The notes below the pieces were generated by a model. The model saw only the letters and a program-made list of their open reading frames with translations, did not search any database and had not been told where the DNA came from. A program made the translations under genes and the position numbers. This document shows, in pieces, positions 1 through 6,006 of a stretch of 10,085 nt of DNA. Origin of the DNA: UBA12079 sp964608745. Its GTDB lineage: Bacteria > Patescibacteriota > Minisyncoccia > Phycocordibacterales > UBA12079. Position 1 is the stretch's first letter; every line of letters starts with the position of its first letter. Location: assembly GCA_964608745.1 (NCBI GenBank), contig CAZSPC010000021.1:1-10085 (forward strand), in the 5' to 3' direction.

Positions 1-8
1 TAGCGACA

Positions 9-46
9 CAAAATTAAAACAGTGCGAAGGCACTGTTTTAATTTTG
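9..46 (-). terminator. Hairpin terminator downstream of tRNA-Ser
   Basis: A perfect 17-bp stem (9-25 with 30-46) encloses a 4-nt loop, a few bases beyond the 3' end of the minus-strand tRNA-Ser. The lower stem is A/T-only and gives a T-rich 3' arm in either direction, so it could terminate transcription both ways. No separate U-tract follows on the minus strand. The upper stem AAACAGTG/CACTGTTT recurs near the tRNA-Val copy at 8651-8674. Confidence 0.6.
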
Positions 47-51
47 GTCGT

Positions 52-139
<88 letters not shown>

Positions 140-162
140 AATGTATTTCAAATTACCATATC

Positions 163-190
163 AATTTAACATTTTATTTATTTTTTTCAA
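163..190 (-). promoter_or_regulatory. Putative promoter of tRNA-Ser
   Basis: On the minus strand TTGAAA (190-185) is followed after 16 nt by TAAATT (168-163), about 24 nt before the tRNA 5' end. It lies just downstream of the preceding gene's terminator. The match is moderate and AT-rich sequence yields such matches by chance. Confidence 0.35.
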
Positions 191-196
191 GCTGAG

Positions 197-226
197 AATA
201 ATAAAAAGCTCGCAATTAACGAGCTT
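197..226 (-). terminator. Rho-independent terminator of the DUF5652 gene
   Basis: A 7-bp stem (AAGCTCG, 206-212, with CGAGCTT, 220-226) has a 7-nt loop. On the minus strand it is followed directly by TTTTTATTATT. It begins 7 nt beyond the stop codon of the minus-strand gene. Confidence 0.85.
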
Positions 227-232
227 GTTATT

Positions 233-475
233 TTAGACTCCATTTAATTGTCTCTTTTTCCTATCAACAAACCAAATGTAACAAATTTCTAGTATACCAA
301 GAGTATTAATAATGAGTAAAGCAACGAACCACCATGGTTGGTTATTTTTTGATGCTCTCCAAAGAGCATAACCTTTTAAAACTATTGACAGAACCCAAGT
401 AATACCTAAAACACAAACTAGCGCCAAGGCAATTGGGTCTGCAAAATTTAAACTATATATTGTTTCTATTATCAT
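233..475 (-). CDS. DUF5652-family small membrane protein
   Basis: This 80-aa protein has two hydrophobic helices (about residues 14-34 and 48-70) joined by a basic stretch KGYALWRASKNNQPWW, and a charged tail DRKKRQ. The pattern K-G-x-A-L-W-x-A, W-F-x-x-L-L-I-x-N-T-L-G-I-L-E-I-x-Y is what I know of DUF5652, a family of unknown function frequent in Patescibacteria. By the positive-inside rule the connecting loop and tail are probably cytoplasmic. Only a weak AGG-type ribosome site precedes the ATG. The upstream end abuts the fold-back element at 481-675, which may supply the promoter. A clean terminator follows the stop, so the gene is monocistronic. Family assignment is from recalled motif similarity. 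Confidence 0.85.
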   Translation of the reverse strand: MIIETIYSLNFADPIALALVCVLGITWVLSIVLKGYALWRASKNNQPWWFVALLIINTLGILEICYIWFVDRKKRQLNGV

Positions 476-480
476 AATTA

Positions 481-675
481 GAACCTATCCTAAAATAAAC
501 CGCTTTTAAATATTAAATACTATATACCTATATATAGCTTGACAGCTACGGTGTCTGAAATTTGACTACGACTTGTTGCTCAAACAAAATATATTTCAAT
601 ATATTTTGTTTTCCGCAACCTCGTCTCGTTCAAATTTCAAACACCTCACTTAGTCATTTATTTTAGGATAGCTTC
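481..675. mobile_element. MITE-like fold-back element
   Basis: Nineteen-bp terminal inverted repeats (481-499 and 657-675, GAACCTATCC at the outer edge) match at 18 of 19 positions. They are flanked on both sides by TTA (478-480 and 676-678), possibly a target duplication. Further inverted blocks nest inside: GGTGT and TGAAATTTGA against TCAAATTTCA and ACACC, GTTGC against GCAAC, and a central perfect 13-bp stem (582-594 with 599-611) around a TTCA loop. The left arm has about 39 extra bases holding a small CTATATA/TATATAG hairpin. No transposase is encoded. The size and layout fit a non-autonomous element, but a large structured regulatory region is an alternative. Confidence 0.6.
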
Positions 676-710
676 TTAAATTATAACTGTTCGTCTTTCA
701 GAATTCAAAG

Positions 711-719
711 TGGTATAAT
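711..719 (+). promoter_or_regulatory. Extended -10 promoter, predicted leaderless start
   Basis: TGGTATAAT is a perfect extended -10 (TGn-TATAAT). Its last base lies 8 nt before the ATG at 727, so the expected transcription start falls on or next to the start codon. No Shine-Dalgarno is present and no convincing -35 is seen. Confidence 0.65.
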
Positions 720-726
720 TAACACC

Positions 727-1947
727 ATGCTAAATAAAATAATAATTTCAACCTTACTTTTTGTAGGCTTGATTTTGCCGATCAGTGCAAGTGCGAATAC
801 TACAACTAATATTTTTCTCTTTGGTAGAGAAGATTGTATTTTTTGTGAAAAAGAAAAGACTTTTTTGGATGAACTCTCAAAAGGAAGAAATGATTTTAGT
901 TTAATTTATCTTGATATTGATGAGGTAGAAGCAAAGCAAAAATTTATTCAGATTACTGAGACTTACAAACTTCCAAAAGCAACTCCTATTACATTGGTAG
1001 GTGATTCGATTATTCAAGGTTTTAATTCTGCTGAGATTACAGGTCAGCAAATTATTTCGATTCTTGATGAACAAAAAGAAAAACCCTCAATTAGTTTTGA
1101 AAAGTATTTAGAACAAAGTAGTTTAATTACGGATCAGCAAGATGCCACCTGCGATGATGACACTGATGTTATTTGTTCTGTTGATGTATCTCCACGATCA
1201 GAAATCAAAGTACCAATTTTAGGTGTAATTAATTATAAAGATTTTTCACTTTTCTCGATAGCGATGGTTTTGGGGTTTGTTGACGGCTTTAATCCCTGTG
1301 CGATGTGGGTGCTTTTGACATTTTTGATGGTATTGTGGCAGATAGGGAACAGAAAGAAAATGTTGCAAGTGGCGGGTCTCTTTATTCTAGCTGAAACTGT
1401 TATGTATTGGTTGATTTTGAATTTTTGGTTTAGTGCTTGGGATTTTGTCGGATTAGATAAAATAGTTACACCGGCAGTTGGAATATTAGCGATTGGTGGG
1501 GGAGTATATTTTCTAAGAAGGTATTATAAAAATCGAGAAAAGCTTACCTGTGATGTAACTAGTTTTGAGTATCAACAAAAAACAGAAAATAGAATTAAAA
1601 ACCTTATAAGTTCTCCGATAACTATTCTGACAGCTCTGGGGATTATCGGGGTTGCTTTTTCTGTCAATGTAATCGAGTTTGCTTGTTCGGTTGGTATTCC
1701 ACAAGCTTTTACAAAAGTTTTAGAATTGAATAATCTAGGTTTGGTTTTTGAGCAGTTTTATATATTACTCTATACTTTTGCTTATATGATTGATGATTTT
1801 GTAGTTTTTGGTTTGGCACTTTATGGATTTGAAAAATTCTATACCGTAGGACAAAAGTATTCCAACCTCTCTTCTTTAATTGGGGGAATTCTAATGATAA
1901 TTCTTGGAAGTCTATTGCTTTTTGCTCCGAGTATTCTTGTGTTTTAG
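727..1947 (+). CDS. Secreted redoxin fused to a DsbD/CcdA-like membrane electron carrier
   Basis: This 406-aa protein probably passes reducing equivalents across the membrane to periplasmic disulfides. Residues 1-23 form a signal peptide or anchor (hydrophobic core, ASA end). Residues 27-115 resemble a thioredoxin/glutaredoxin fold with a CIFC active site (37-40) and a TP cis-proline motif (86-87). A loop with a further Cys pair (142 and 150) leads to about six membrane helices (171-406). Within these, GFVDGFNPCA (Cys191) and VIEFACSVGIP (Cys320) are the paired intramembrane cysteines typical of DsbD/CcdA carriers. DsbD usually has its thioredoxin domain at the C-terminus; here it is N-terminal and the alpha domain is missing. 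The start is fixed by the adjacent extended -10. The partner substrates are unknown. Confidence 0.85.
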   Translation: MLNKIIISTLLFVGLILPISASANTTTNIFLFGREDCIFCEKEKTFLDELSKGRNDFSLIYLDIDEVEAKQKFIQITETYKLPKATPITLVGDSIIQGFNSAEITGQQIISILDEQKEKPSISFEKYLEQSSLITDQQDATCDDDTDVICSVDVSPRSEIKVPILGVINYKDFSLFSIAMVLGFVDGFNPCAMWVLLTFLMVLWQIGNRKKMLQVAGLFILAETVMYWLILNFWFSAWDFVGLDKIVTPAVGILAIGGGVYFLRRYYKNREKLTCDVTSFEYQQKTENRIKNLISSPITILTALGIIGVAFSVNVIEFACSVGIPQAFTKVLELNNLGLVFEQFYILLYTFAYMIDDFVVFGLALYGFEKFYTVGQKYSNLSSLIGGILMIILGSLLLFAPSILVF

Positions 1948-2015
1948 TTTTTCTTGTAATTGGTTGAGGTTTGTTGTAATCTCTTTTGTAGGTTTATTAA
2001 GTTTTTGAAAAAATA

Positions 2016-2025
2016 AAAGGAGGTG
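2016..2025 (+). promoter_or_regulatory. Strong Shine-Dalgarno deciding the start at 2032
   Basis: AAAGGAGGTG is a near-perfect anti-16S match; its GGAGG core ends 8 nt before ATG 2032. Most other plus-strand genes in the window have no such site. Confidence 0.85.
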
Positions 2026-2031
2026 TGTTGG

Positions 2032-2490
2032 ATGAAAAATATTGATCCAAAAAGGTTTTGGGGTGTTTTTGTAGTAATAATTATGATTGTAACTGCATTA
2101 ATAGTAATTGTTTCTACTCTCTTGATCGTTTTAATTTTTTGGGCATGTGCTATTTTTGGAACTGTAATTCTTTATCCATTTTTGCCACATATACCAGCAG
2201 TTCAGAATTTTTCTCTATATCTTTTCGAAATGGAATGTAATGTGTTAAAAGTTCTTAGAATGGCGAGATTTGATCCGAAAATAAAATTTGGGTGGATGCG
2301 CGAGAAAGAAATTGTAAAAGAAATTGAGGGTATGTTTGATTGTGAAAGAAACCATTTGCATTGGTGTTTATCTGTTTTAATAAAATTAAAGAGAGAGGGT
2401 GTTGTTTTGCACGAAGAAGTAACCTGTTGGGTATTTAAAAAATCCACCGAAAGAGAATGGGTTTGCTATGGCATACAAACTAGAAAATGA
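2032..2490 (+). CDS. Unknown small membrane protein with a possible winged-helix-like tail
   Basis: I do not recognise this family. The ATG at 2032 is chosen over the in-frame GTG at 2023 because AAAGGAGGTG (2016-2025) ends 6 nt before it and the GTG lies inside that site; this gives 152 aa. Residues 9-50 are strongly hydrophobic, enough for one long or two short membrane helices. The rest is charged and probably cytoplasmic. Residues 89-152 (REKEIVKEIEGMF, then LSVLIKLKREGVVLHEEVTCWVF) have the helix-helix-wing rhythm of a winged helix, which is only a suggestion. It contains six cysteines, unusual for such a short protein. It starts 84 nt after the redoxin gene with no terminator between, so it may be co-transcribed, yet it has its own strong ribosome site. 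Confidence 0.7.
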   Translation: MKNIDPKRFWGVFVVIIMIVTALIVIVSTLLIVLIFWACAIFGTVILYPFLPHIPAVQNFSLYLFEMECNVLKVLRMARFDPKIKFGWMREKEIVKEIEGMFDCERNHLHWCLSVLIKLKREGVVLHEEVTCWVFKKSTEREWVCYGIQTRK

Positions 2491-2578
2491 TTCTAATTAT
2501 AAGCCACGCAAACCTAGATGCTTACCCAAAGAAAAAAAAGAAGAAAAAAGTATTATCGATGTGGTGACAGCTATTTAA
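2468..2578 (+). CDS. Possible 36-aa lysine-rich small protein
   Basis: An ATG-initiated frame overlaps the last 23 nt of the preceding gene and runs to TAA just before the terminator at 2597. It encodes a hydrophilic peptide with a basic middle (KPRKPRCLPKEKKEEK) and a hydrophobic tail (IIDVVTAI). The frame fills the stretch between the upstream stop and the terminator, and such overlaps are typical of translational coupling. No clear ribosome site is visible and the length is near what chance allows, so its reality is uncertain. No family recognised. Confidence 0.35.
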   Translation: MAYKLENDSNYKPRKPRCLPKEKKEEKSIIDVVTAI

Positions 2579-2596
2579 AAACATAATTTATCTAAC

Positions 2597-2628
2597 AAAG
2601 CCTATCCAAAACAGGATAGGCTTTTTTT
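2597..2628 (+). terminator. Rho-independent terminator
   Basis: An 11-bp perfect stem (AAAGCCTATCC, 2597-2607, with GGATAGGCTTT, 2614-2624) has a 6-nt loop and T7 at 2622-2628. It closes the transcript of the redoxin and small membrane protein genes, immediately before the next promoter. Confidence 0.92.
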
Positions 2629-2638
2629 GTTTGGGGTG

Positions 2639-2644
2639 TATAAT
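2639..2644 (+). promoter_or_regulatory. -10 box for the tlyA-ruvX-VTT transcript
   Basis: A perfect TATAAT ends 11 nt before ATG 2656, predicting a leader of only about 4-5 nt. It starts 10 nt after the terminator's T-tract. No good -35 is visible, since that position falls within the terminator stem. Confidence 0.55.
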
Positions 2645-2655
2645 ATACAAATACC

Positions 2656-3123
2656 ATGAATCGATTTTTAAAAATTACAGAAAAGGACAAAAAAGAATTT
2701 GTATCTAGGGCGGGAGAAAAATTGAAGTTTGCCTTAGAAAAATTTGATATTGATGTAAGCGGAAAAGTTTGTGCAGATTTAGGTTGTAGTACTGGTGGTT
2801 TTACAGATTGTCTTTTGCAAAATGGTGCAAAAAAAGTATACTCGGTTGATACTGGGAAGAATGTTTTGGAGTGGAAGTTGAGAGAAGATTCTCGGGTTGT
2901 GGTTATGGAAAAAACTAATGCGTTGCATATTGAATTACCCGAAAAAGTAGATTTTATTTCGATTGATGTAGGTTGGACACCTCAAAAATTAATAATTCCG
3001 AAAGCACTAAGTTTATTAAAAAAGGATGGAGATGTTGTTTCTTTATTAAAACCACATTACGAAGCTGATAAATCTTTGTTAAAAAAAGAAAAATTTCTGA
3101 AGAATTTTTGCCAGAAATATTAG
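2656..3123 (+). CDS. tlyA: TlyA/FtsJ-like rRNA 2'-O-methyltransferase, frameshifted before its C-terminus
   Basis: Residues 16-144 match the TlyA family of SAM-dependent rRNA 2'-O-ribose methyltransferases: VSRAGEKL (catalytic Lys region), the SAM loop DLGCSTGGFTDCLLQNGA (41-58), YSVDTGKNVLEWKLR, FISIDVGW (catalytic Asp region) and LLKPHYE (Lys132 region). The usual N-terminal S4 RNA-binding domain of about 60 aa is absent. This frame ends prematurely at 155 aa. The missing C-terminus, including VESPIAGKRGKNKEYLIW with the Glu I equate to the last residue of the K-D-K-E tetrad, is encoded in the -1 frame up to 3239. The change occurs at an A7 run (3081-3087) read as A AAA AAA. Restored length would be about 194 aa. 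An indel, an assembly error or ribosomal/transcriptional slippage could explain it. It heads the transcript with ruvX and the VTT gene. Confidence 0.82.
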   Translation: MNRFLKITEKDKKEFVSRAGEKLKFALEKFDIDVSGKVCADLGCSTGGFTDCLLQNGAKKVYSVDTGKNVLEWKLREDSRVVVMEKTNALHIELPEKVDFISIDVGWTPQKLIIPKALSLLKKDGDVVSLLKPHYEADKSLLKKEKFLKNFCQKY

Positions 3124-3239
3124 AAAATAACAAATTAGAAATGGAGGAGTTGGGAGCCAGTGTTTTGGGTGCTGTCGAATCCCCAATAGCAGGAAAAAGG
3201 GGTAAAAACAAAGAGTATTTAATTTGGATTAAGAAGTAA
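3087..3239 (+). pseudogene. C-terminal part of the TlyA-like protein in the -1 frame
   Basis: Reading on from the A7 run in the -1 frame gives 50 codons without a stop until TAA at 3237-3239. They encode SEEFLPEILENN, MEELGASVLGAVESP and GKNKEYLIW, the expected strand-helix ending of a TlyA-like fold. It ends 3 nt before the ruvX ATG, which restores the tight operon spacing seen elsewhere. Conserved sense in this frame shows the coding sequence extends past the zero-frame stop at 3121-3123. Confidence 0.8.
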
Positions 3240-3242
3240 AAT

Positions 3243-3671
3243 ATGTATTTAGGAATAGATTATGGTTTAAAAAATGTTGGTATTGCTGCCTCTGATGAAG
3301 AGAAGAGATTAGCTTTTCCTTTGGTTGTTCTAGATAATGATGATAAATTAATCAAAAATATAAAAAAAATAATTGAAGAAGAAAATATTGAAAAAATTGT
3401 TTTAGGGGAGTCGACTAATTTTCAGGGTGAACCAAACCCAATAATGAAACAAATCGTCCCATTTAAAAAAAGACTAGAAGACGAAACTGGTCTGCAAGTC
3501 ATTTTTCAAAAAGAATTATTCACTAGTGCCGAGGCCGATAAAATCCAAGGGCAAGACCTCAGGAATGTTCGTAAGCAAAATAGACAAAAAAATAAAGTGC
3601 ATTTAGATAAGAATGATGCTTCGGCAGCAGCTTTGATTTTAAGATCACATCTTGATAATTTAAAAGTTTAG
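3243..3671 (+). CDS. ruvX: RuvX/YqgF-family RNase H-fold nuclease
   Basis: This 142-aa protein has the normal length and fold of RuvX/YqgF, a putative Holliday-junction resolvase also linked in E. coli to 16S rRNA 5'-end processing. GIDYGLKNVGIA (4-15) carries the first acidic residue Asp6. KIVLGES (51-57) is the second strand, with Glu56 where many homologs have the IVGLP type. KELFTSAEAD (90-99) corresponds to the usual DER-T-EA motif, and DASAAALIL (125-133) supplies the last acidic residue. A basic stretch RNVRKQNRQKNK (107-118) is longer and more charged than in typical members. It begins 3 nt after the end of the restored tlyA-like frame with no Shine-Dalgarno, so it is probably translationally coupled. 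Confidence 0.92.
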   Translation: MYLGIDYGLKNVGIAASDEEKRLAFPLVVLDNDDKLIKNIKKIIEEENIEKIVLGESTNFQGEPNPIMKQIVPFKKRLEDETGLQVIFQKELFTSAEADKIQGQDLRNVRKQNRQKNKVHLDKNDASAAALILRSHLDNLKV

Positions 3672-3672
3672 A

Positions 3673-4308
3673 ATGGAAAATCTAGAAATTGAAAAAAAAG
3701 GGAATTCGTCTTCGGCGGAGGATGGTGTTGAGATTTGTTACCAATCTCGAATTAAAGATTGGGCTGTTAAACATGTTACAGGAATAAGGGCTAAATTTTG
3801 GTTGGCTTTACTCTCATTTTCAGAGGCTTCTTTTTTTCCGGTACAACCTGATTTTTTGTTGATAGCAATTTTAGGGGTTAATGCTCAAAGATGGTTTTAT
3901 TATGCTTCTTTAACAACCATTTTTTCTCTTCTTGGTGGTATCGCAGGGTATCTGATCGGTTTTTTCTTTTTTGATTTGTTTGGACAACAGATTATTGATT
4001 TTTATAATTTACATGAAGAGGTTAGAATTGTTTCAGAAAAATTTTCAAACAATGCTTTTTGGGCAATTTTCTTTTCAGCCCTAACCCCAATCCCTTATAA
4101 GGTCTTCACAATTTCTGCTGGATTTTTCAAAATTAATCTAATTATATTTATAATTGCTTCTATTTTTGGTCGGGCAATGAGATTTTTTGCTGTTGGATAC
4201 TTTATGCACAAATTTGGTAAACAAACAGTTTATTATTTCTTTAAATACTTTAATATAATCTCATTATTGTTGATTTTATTGATAATTTTATTATTCGTTT
4301 TTGTGTAA
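3673..4308 (+). CDS. DedA/VTT (YqaA-type) integral membrane protein
   Basis: This 211-aa protein has four or five membrane helices after a hydrophilic N-terminus of about 35 aa. VTT-domain signatures are SFSEASFFPVQPDFLLI (48-64, acidic and proline-rich re-entrant segment), TPIPYKVFTISAGFF (138-152) and GRAMRFFAVG (166-175). The family is associated with lipid scrambling or undecaprenyl-phosphate flipping and membrane homeostasis; the substrate here cannot be read from sequence. The ATG follows the ruvX stop by 1 nt, suggesting termination-reinitiation coupling. The polar N-terminal segment (GNSSSAEDGVE) is longer than in usual YqaA proteins, so a later start is possible, though no later ATG lies before the first VTT motif. 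No terminator follows before the pil promoter. Confidence 0.85.
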   Translation: MENLEIEKKGNSSSAEDGVEICYQSRIKDWAVKHVTGIRAKFWLALLSFSEASFFPVQPDFLLIAILGVNAQRWFYYASLTTIFSLLGGIAGYLIGFFFFDLFGQQIIDFYNLHEEVRIVSEKFSNNAFWAIFFSALTPIPYKVFTISAGFFKINLIIFIIASIFGRAMRFFAVGYFMHKFGKQTVYYFFKYFNIISLLLILLIILLFVFV

Positions 4309-4347
4309 TCTGCGTGTTATTTCCACTTCCTACTTCTAACTTTTCAG

Positions 4348-4356
4348 TGTTATAAT
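4348..4356 (+). promoter_or_regulatory. Extended -10 promoter of pilM, predicted leaderless
   Basis: TGTTATAAT matches TGn-TATAAT perfectly and ends 8 nt before the pilM ATG at 4364, so the transcription start should coincide with the start codon. No -35 or Shine-Dalgarno is visible. Confidence 0.65.
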
Positions 4357-4363
4357 TTATTTA

Positions 4364-5458
4364 ATGTATAAAACTGTCTTAAAATGGTTTCCTGCACCTA
4401 ATTTTTTAAAAATGCCAGCTGTAGGCTTGGATATTTCTGATGGCTCAGCTCGGTTTATTGAATTTACTAATAAAGGGAATACAAAAAAAATAAAAAGATT
4501 TGGCAAGATTAAACTGCCAAAAGATACTGTTCTACGAGGCGTGATCCAAGACAAGAAAAAACTTGTTGAAGCATTAAAACCACTAAAAACAAAGTATAAA
4601 TTTACCTTTGTCCGTGTTTCTATTATTGAAACAAATTCCTATGTTTTCAAAACAAAAATACCTTATCGACCAAATATGGATCGTCAGGAAATTTTTGGTA
4701 GTTTAAAGTTCAAAATTGAAGAAAATGTGCCTTTGAAGGCCAATAATGTTGTGTTTGACTTTGATGTGATTTCTAAAACAAAAAAAGAATTGACGGTTGT
4801 AGTTTCTGTTTTGCCTAAAAATATTGTTGAACAATTTATTGAGGTGTTTAACGAAATCGGTTTGGTACCCATTTCTTTCGAAGTGGAGGCACAAGCGGCA
4901 GCTAGAGCATCTGTATTAGAAGAAGATAAAGGAACATATATGCTTGTTGATTTTAGAAGTACTCGGGTAAGTATCTCTATTATCAGTGAAGGAAAAGTTC
5001 GCTTTACTTCAACATTAGATATTGGAGGAAATGATTTGATTGATGCTATCAAAAAGAAATTTGATATTTCTAGTGCTGATGCTAAAAAAATAAAAACGCA
5101 AGAAGGTCTACTCAAAAAAGATGATAATGAGGAGATTTTCTTTGCTATGGTTAGTACTGTTGCAGCTCTTAAAGATGAAATGAATAAATTTCTAAATTAC
5201 TGGAACGAGCGTAAGGGGGAAAATTCTGATCATAAAAAAGTTGAAAAAATTATTTTGTGTGGAGAGAATGGTGCATTGAGAGGCTTAGATGATTATATGG
5301 CTTTGAGTCTCGGTGTGAAAACAGAAAGGGCAGATGTTTGGAAAAATGTTCCTTTGCCAAAATATTCTATTCCAGAAATATCACTTTTTGGATCACTTGA
5401 ATATGCTTCGGCGATTGGTTTAGCAATAAGAACTAATGATAAAAAAATAATCGACTAA
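4364..5458 (+). CDS. pilM: Type IV pilus assembly protein PilM-like, actin-fold ATPase
   Basis: This 364-aa protein matches the PilM family in length and order. VGLDISDGSARFIEF (20-34) is the first phosphate-binding hairpin, FEVEAQAAARAS (172-183) the family's mid-region signature, YMLVDFRSTRVSI (192-204) the second phosphate loop, LDIGGNDLIDAI (218-229) an adjacent family block, and ILCGENGALRGLDDYM (297-312) the adenosine motif. PilM forms the cytoplasmic ring that binds the N-terminus of PilN and links the pilus motor to the inner-membrane platform. The second loop lacks the usual glycine after Asp (DFR instead of DIG), so nucleotide handling may differ. It is the first gene of pilM-pilN-pilO and follows a leaderless-type promoter. 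The next gene starts 1 nt after its stop. Confidence 0.88.
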   Translation: MYKTVLKWFPAPNFLKMPAVGLDISDGSARFIEFTNKGNTKKIKRFGKIKLPKDTVLRGVIQDKKKLVEALKPLKTKYKFTFVRVSIIETNSYVFKTKIPYRPNMDRQEIFGSLKFKIEENVPLKANNVVFDFDVISKTKKELTVVVSVLPKNIVEQFIEVFNEIGLVPISFEVEAQAAARASVLEEDKGTYMLVDFRSTRVSISIISEGKVRFTSTLDIGGNDLIDAIKKKFDISSADAKKIKTQEGLLKKDDNEEIFFAMVSTVAALKDEMNKFLNYWNERKGENSDHKKVEKIILCGENGALRGLDDYMALSLGVKTERADVWKNVPLPKYSIPEISLFGSLEYASAIGLAIRTNDKKIID

Positions 5459-5459
5459 A

Positions 5460-6005
5460 ATGGCTAACTTACTACCAGAAAAAAATAAAAGTAATGTTCG
5501 GACAGAATTTTTTGTTAGAGCTTTTGTTATTTTATTGGTGATTGTTTTTTTAGGTTTGTGTCTCGCTTCTTCGTTAAAGGTTGCTTCTTATGTTTTAATT
5601 GATTTAAAGAAAGGAGAAGTTGATCAGCAGATTGAAGTCTTTGATAAAATACTTGCTTTTAGAGAAAATACACATTCAGTAAATATTCTAAGAAAAGAAA
5701 ATGCGAAATTATTAGTTTTACAAGAAGATATTCCTCAAAATTTTACTAATATTTTAGAAAAAATTATTGAAAAAAAACCCAAGGATATTCAAATAGGAAT
5801 GATTTATTATGAAATTGAAAAGTCAAAAGGTGAAAGAATCACCAAGCTTTCGGTGAACGGGATTTCAAAAAAAAGGAGTGATTTAATAGATTTCGTTGAA
5901 TTAATTGAAGACAATGAGTTGTTTTCCCAGGTATCTTTTCCTGTTTCAGACTTAGCTAAGGGAGAAGGCATTGAATTTTCCTTAAAGATTATAGTAAATA
6001 AATAA
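5460..6005 (+). CDS. pilN: PilN-like type IV pilus inner-membrane protein
   Basis: The 181-aa protein starts with MANLLPEKNK, the N-x-L-L-P motif by which PilN docks into PilM. A single membrane helix follows (about 19-46), then a helical, probably coiled-coil stretch (50-90) and an alpha/beta domain with LSVNGISKKRSDLIDFVELIEDNELFSQVSFP (127-158), the ferredoxin-like fold rhythm of PilN/PilO. The topology is bitopic with the C-terminus outside. Position between PilM and a PilO-like protein and the 1-nt junctions on both sides (after pilM, before pilO) support the call more than sequence identity does. No Shine-Dalgarno precedes it; coupled reinitiation is likely. Confidence 0.82.
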   Translation: MANLLPEKNKSNVRTEFFVRAFVILLVIVFLGLCLASSLKVASYVLIDLKKGEVDQQIEVFDKILAFRENTHSVNILRKENAKLLVLQEDIPQNFTNILEKIIEKKPKDIQIGMIYYEIEKSKGERITKLSVNGISKKRSDLIDFVELIEDNELFSQVSFPVSDLAKGEGIEFSLKIIVNK

Positions 6006-6006
6006 T

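Noticed and set aside
2023..2031. GTG start three codons upstream for the unknown membrane protein
   Set aside because: The GTG overlaps the Shine-Dalgarno AAAGGAGGTG, whose spacing fits ATG 2032 instead.
2032..2490. Alternative genetic code with TGA as glycine, known in some CPR lineages
   Set aside because: TGA ends this gene and none of the recognised genes contains an internal in-frame TGA.
4684..5115. Minus-strand 143-codon open frame within pilM
   Set aside because: It is a shadow of a clearly conserved PilM-like protein on the plus strand and has no recognisable motifs.
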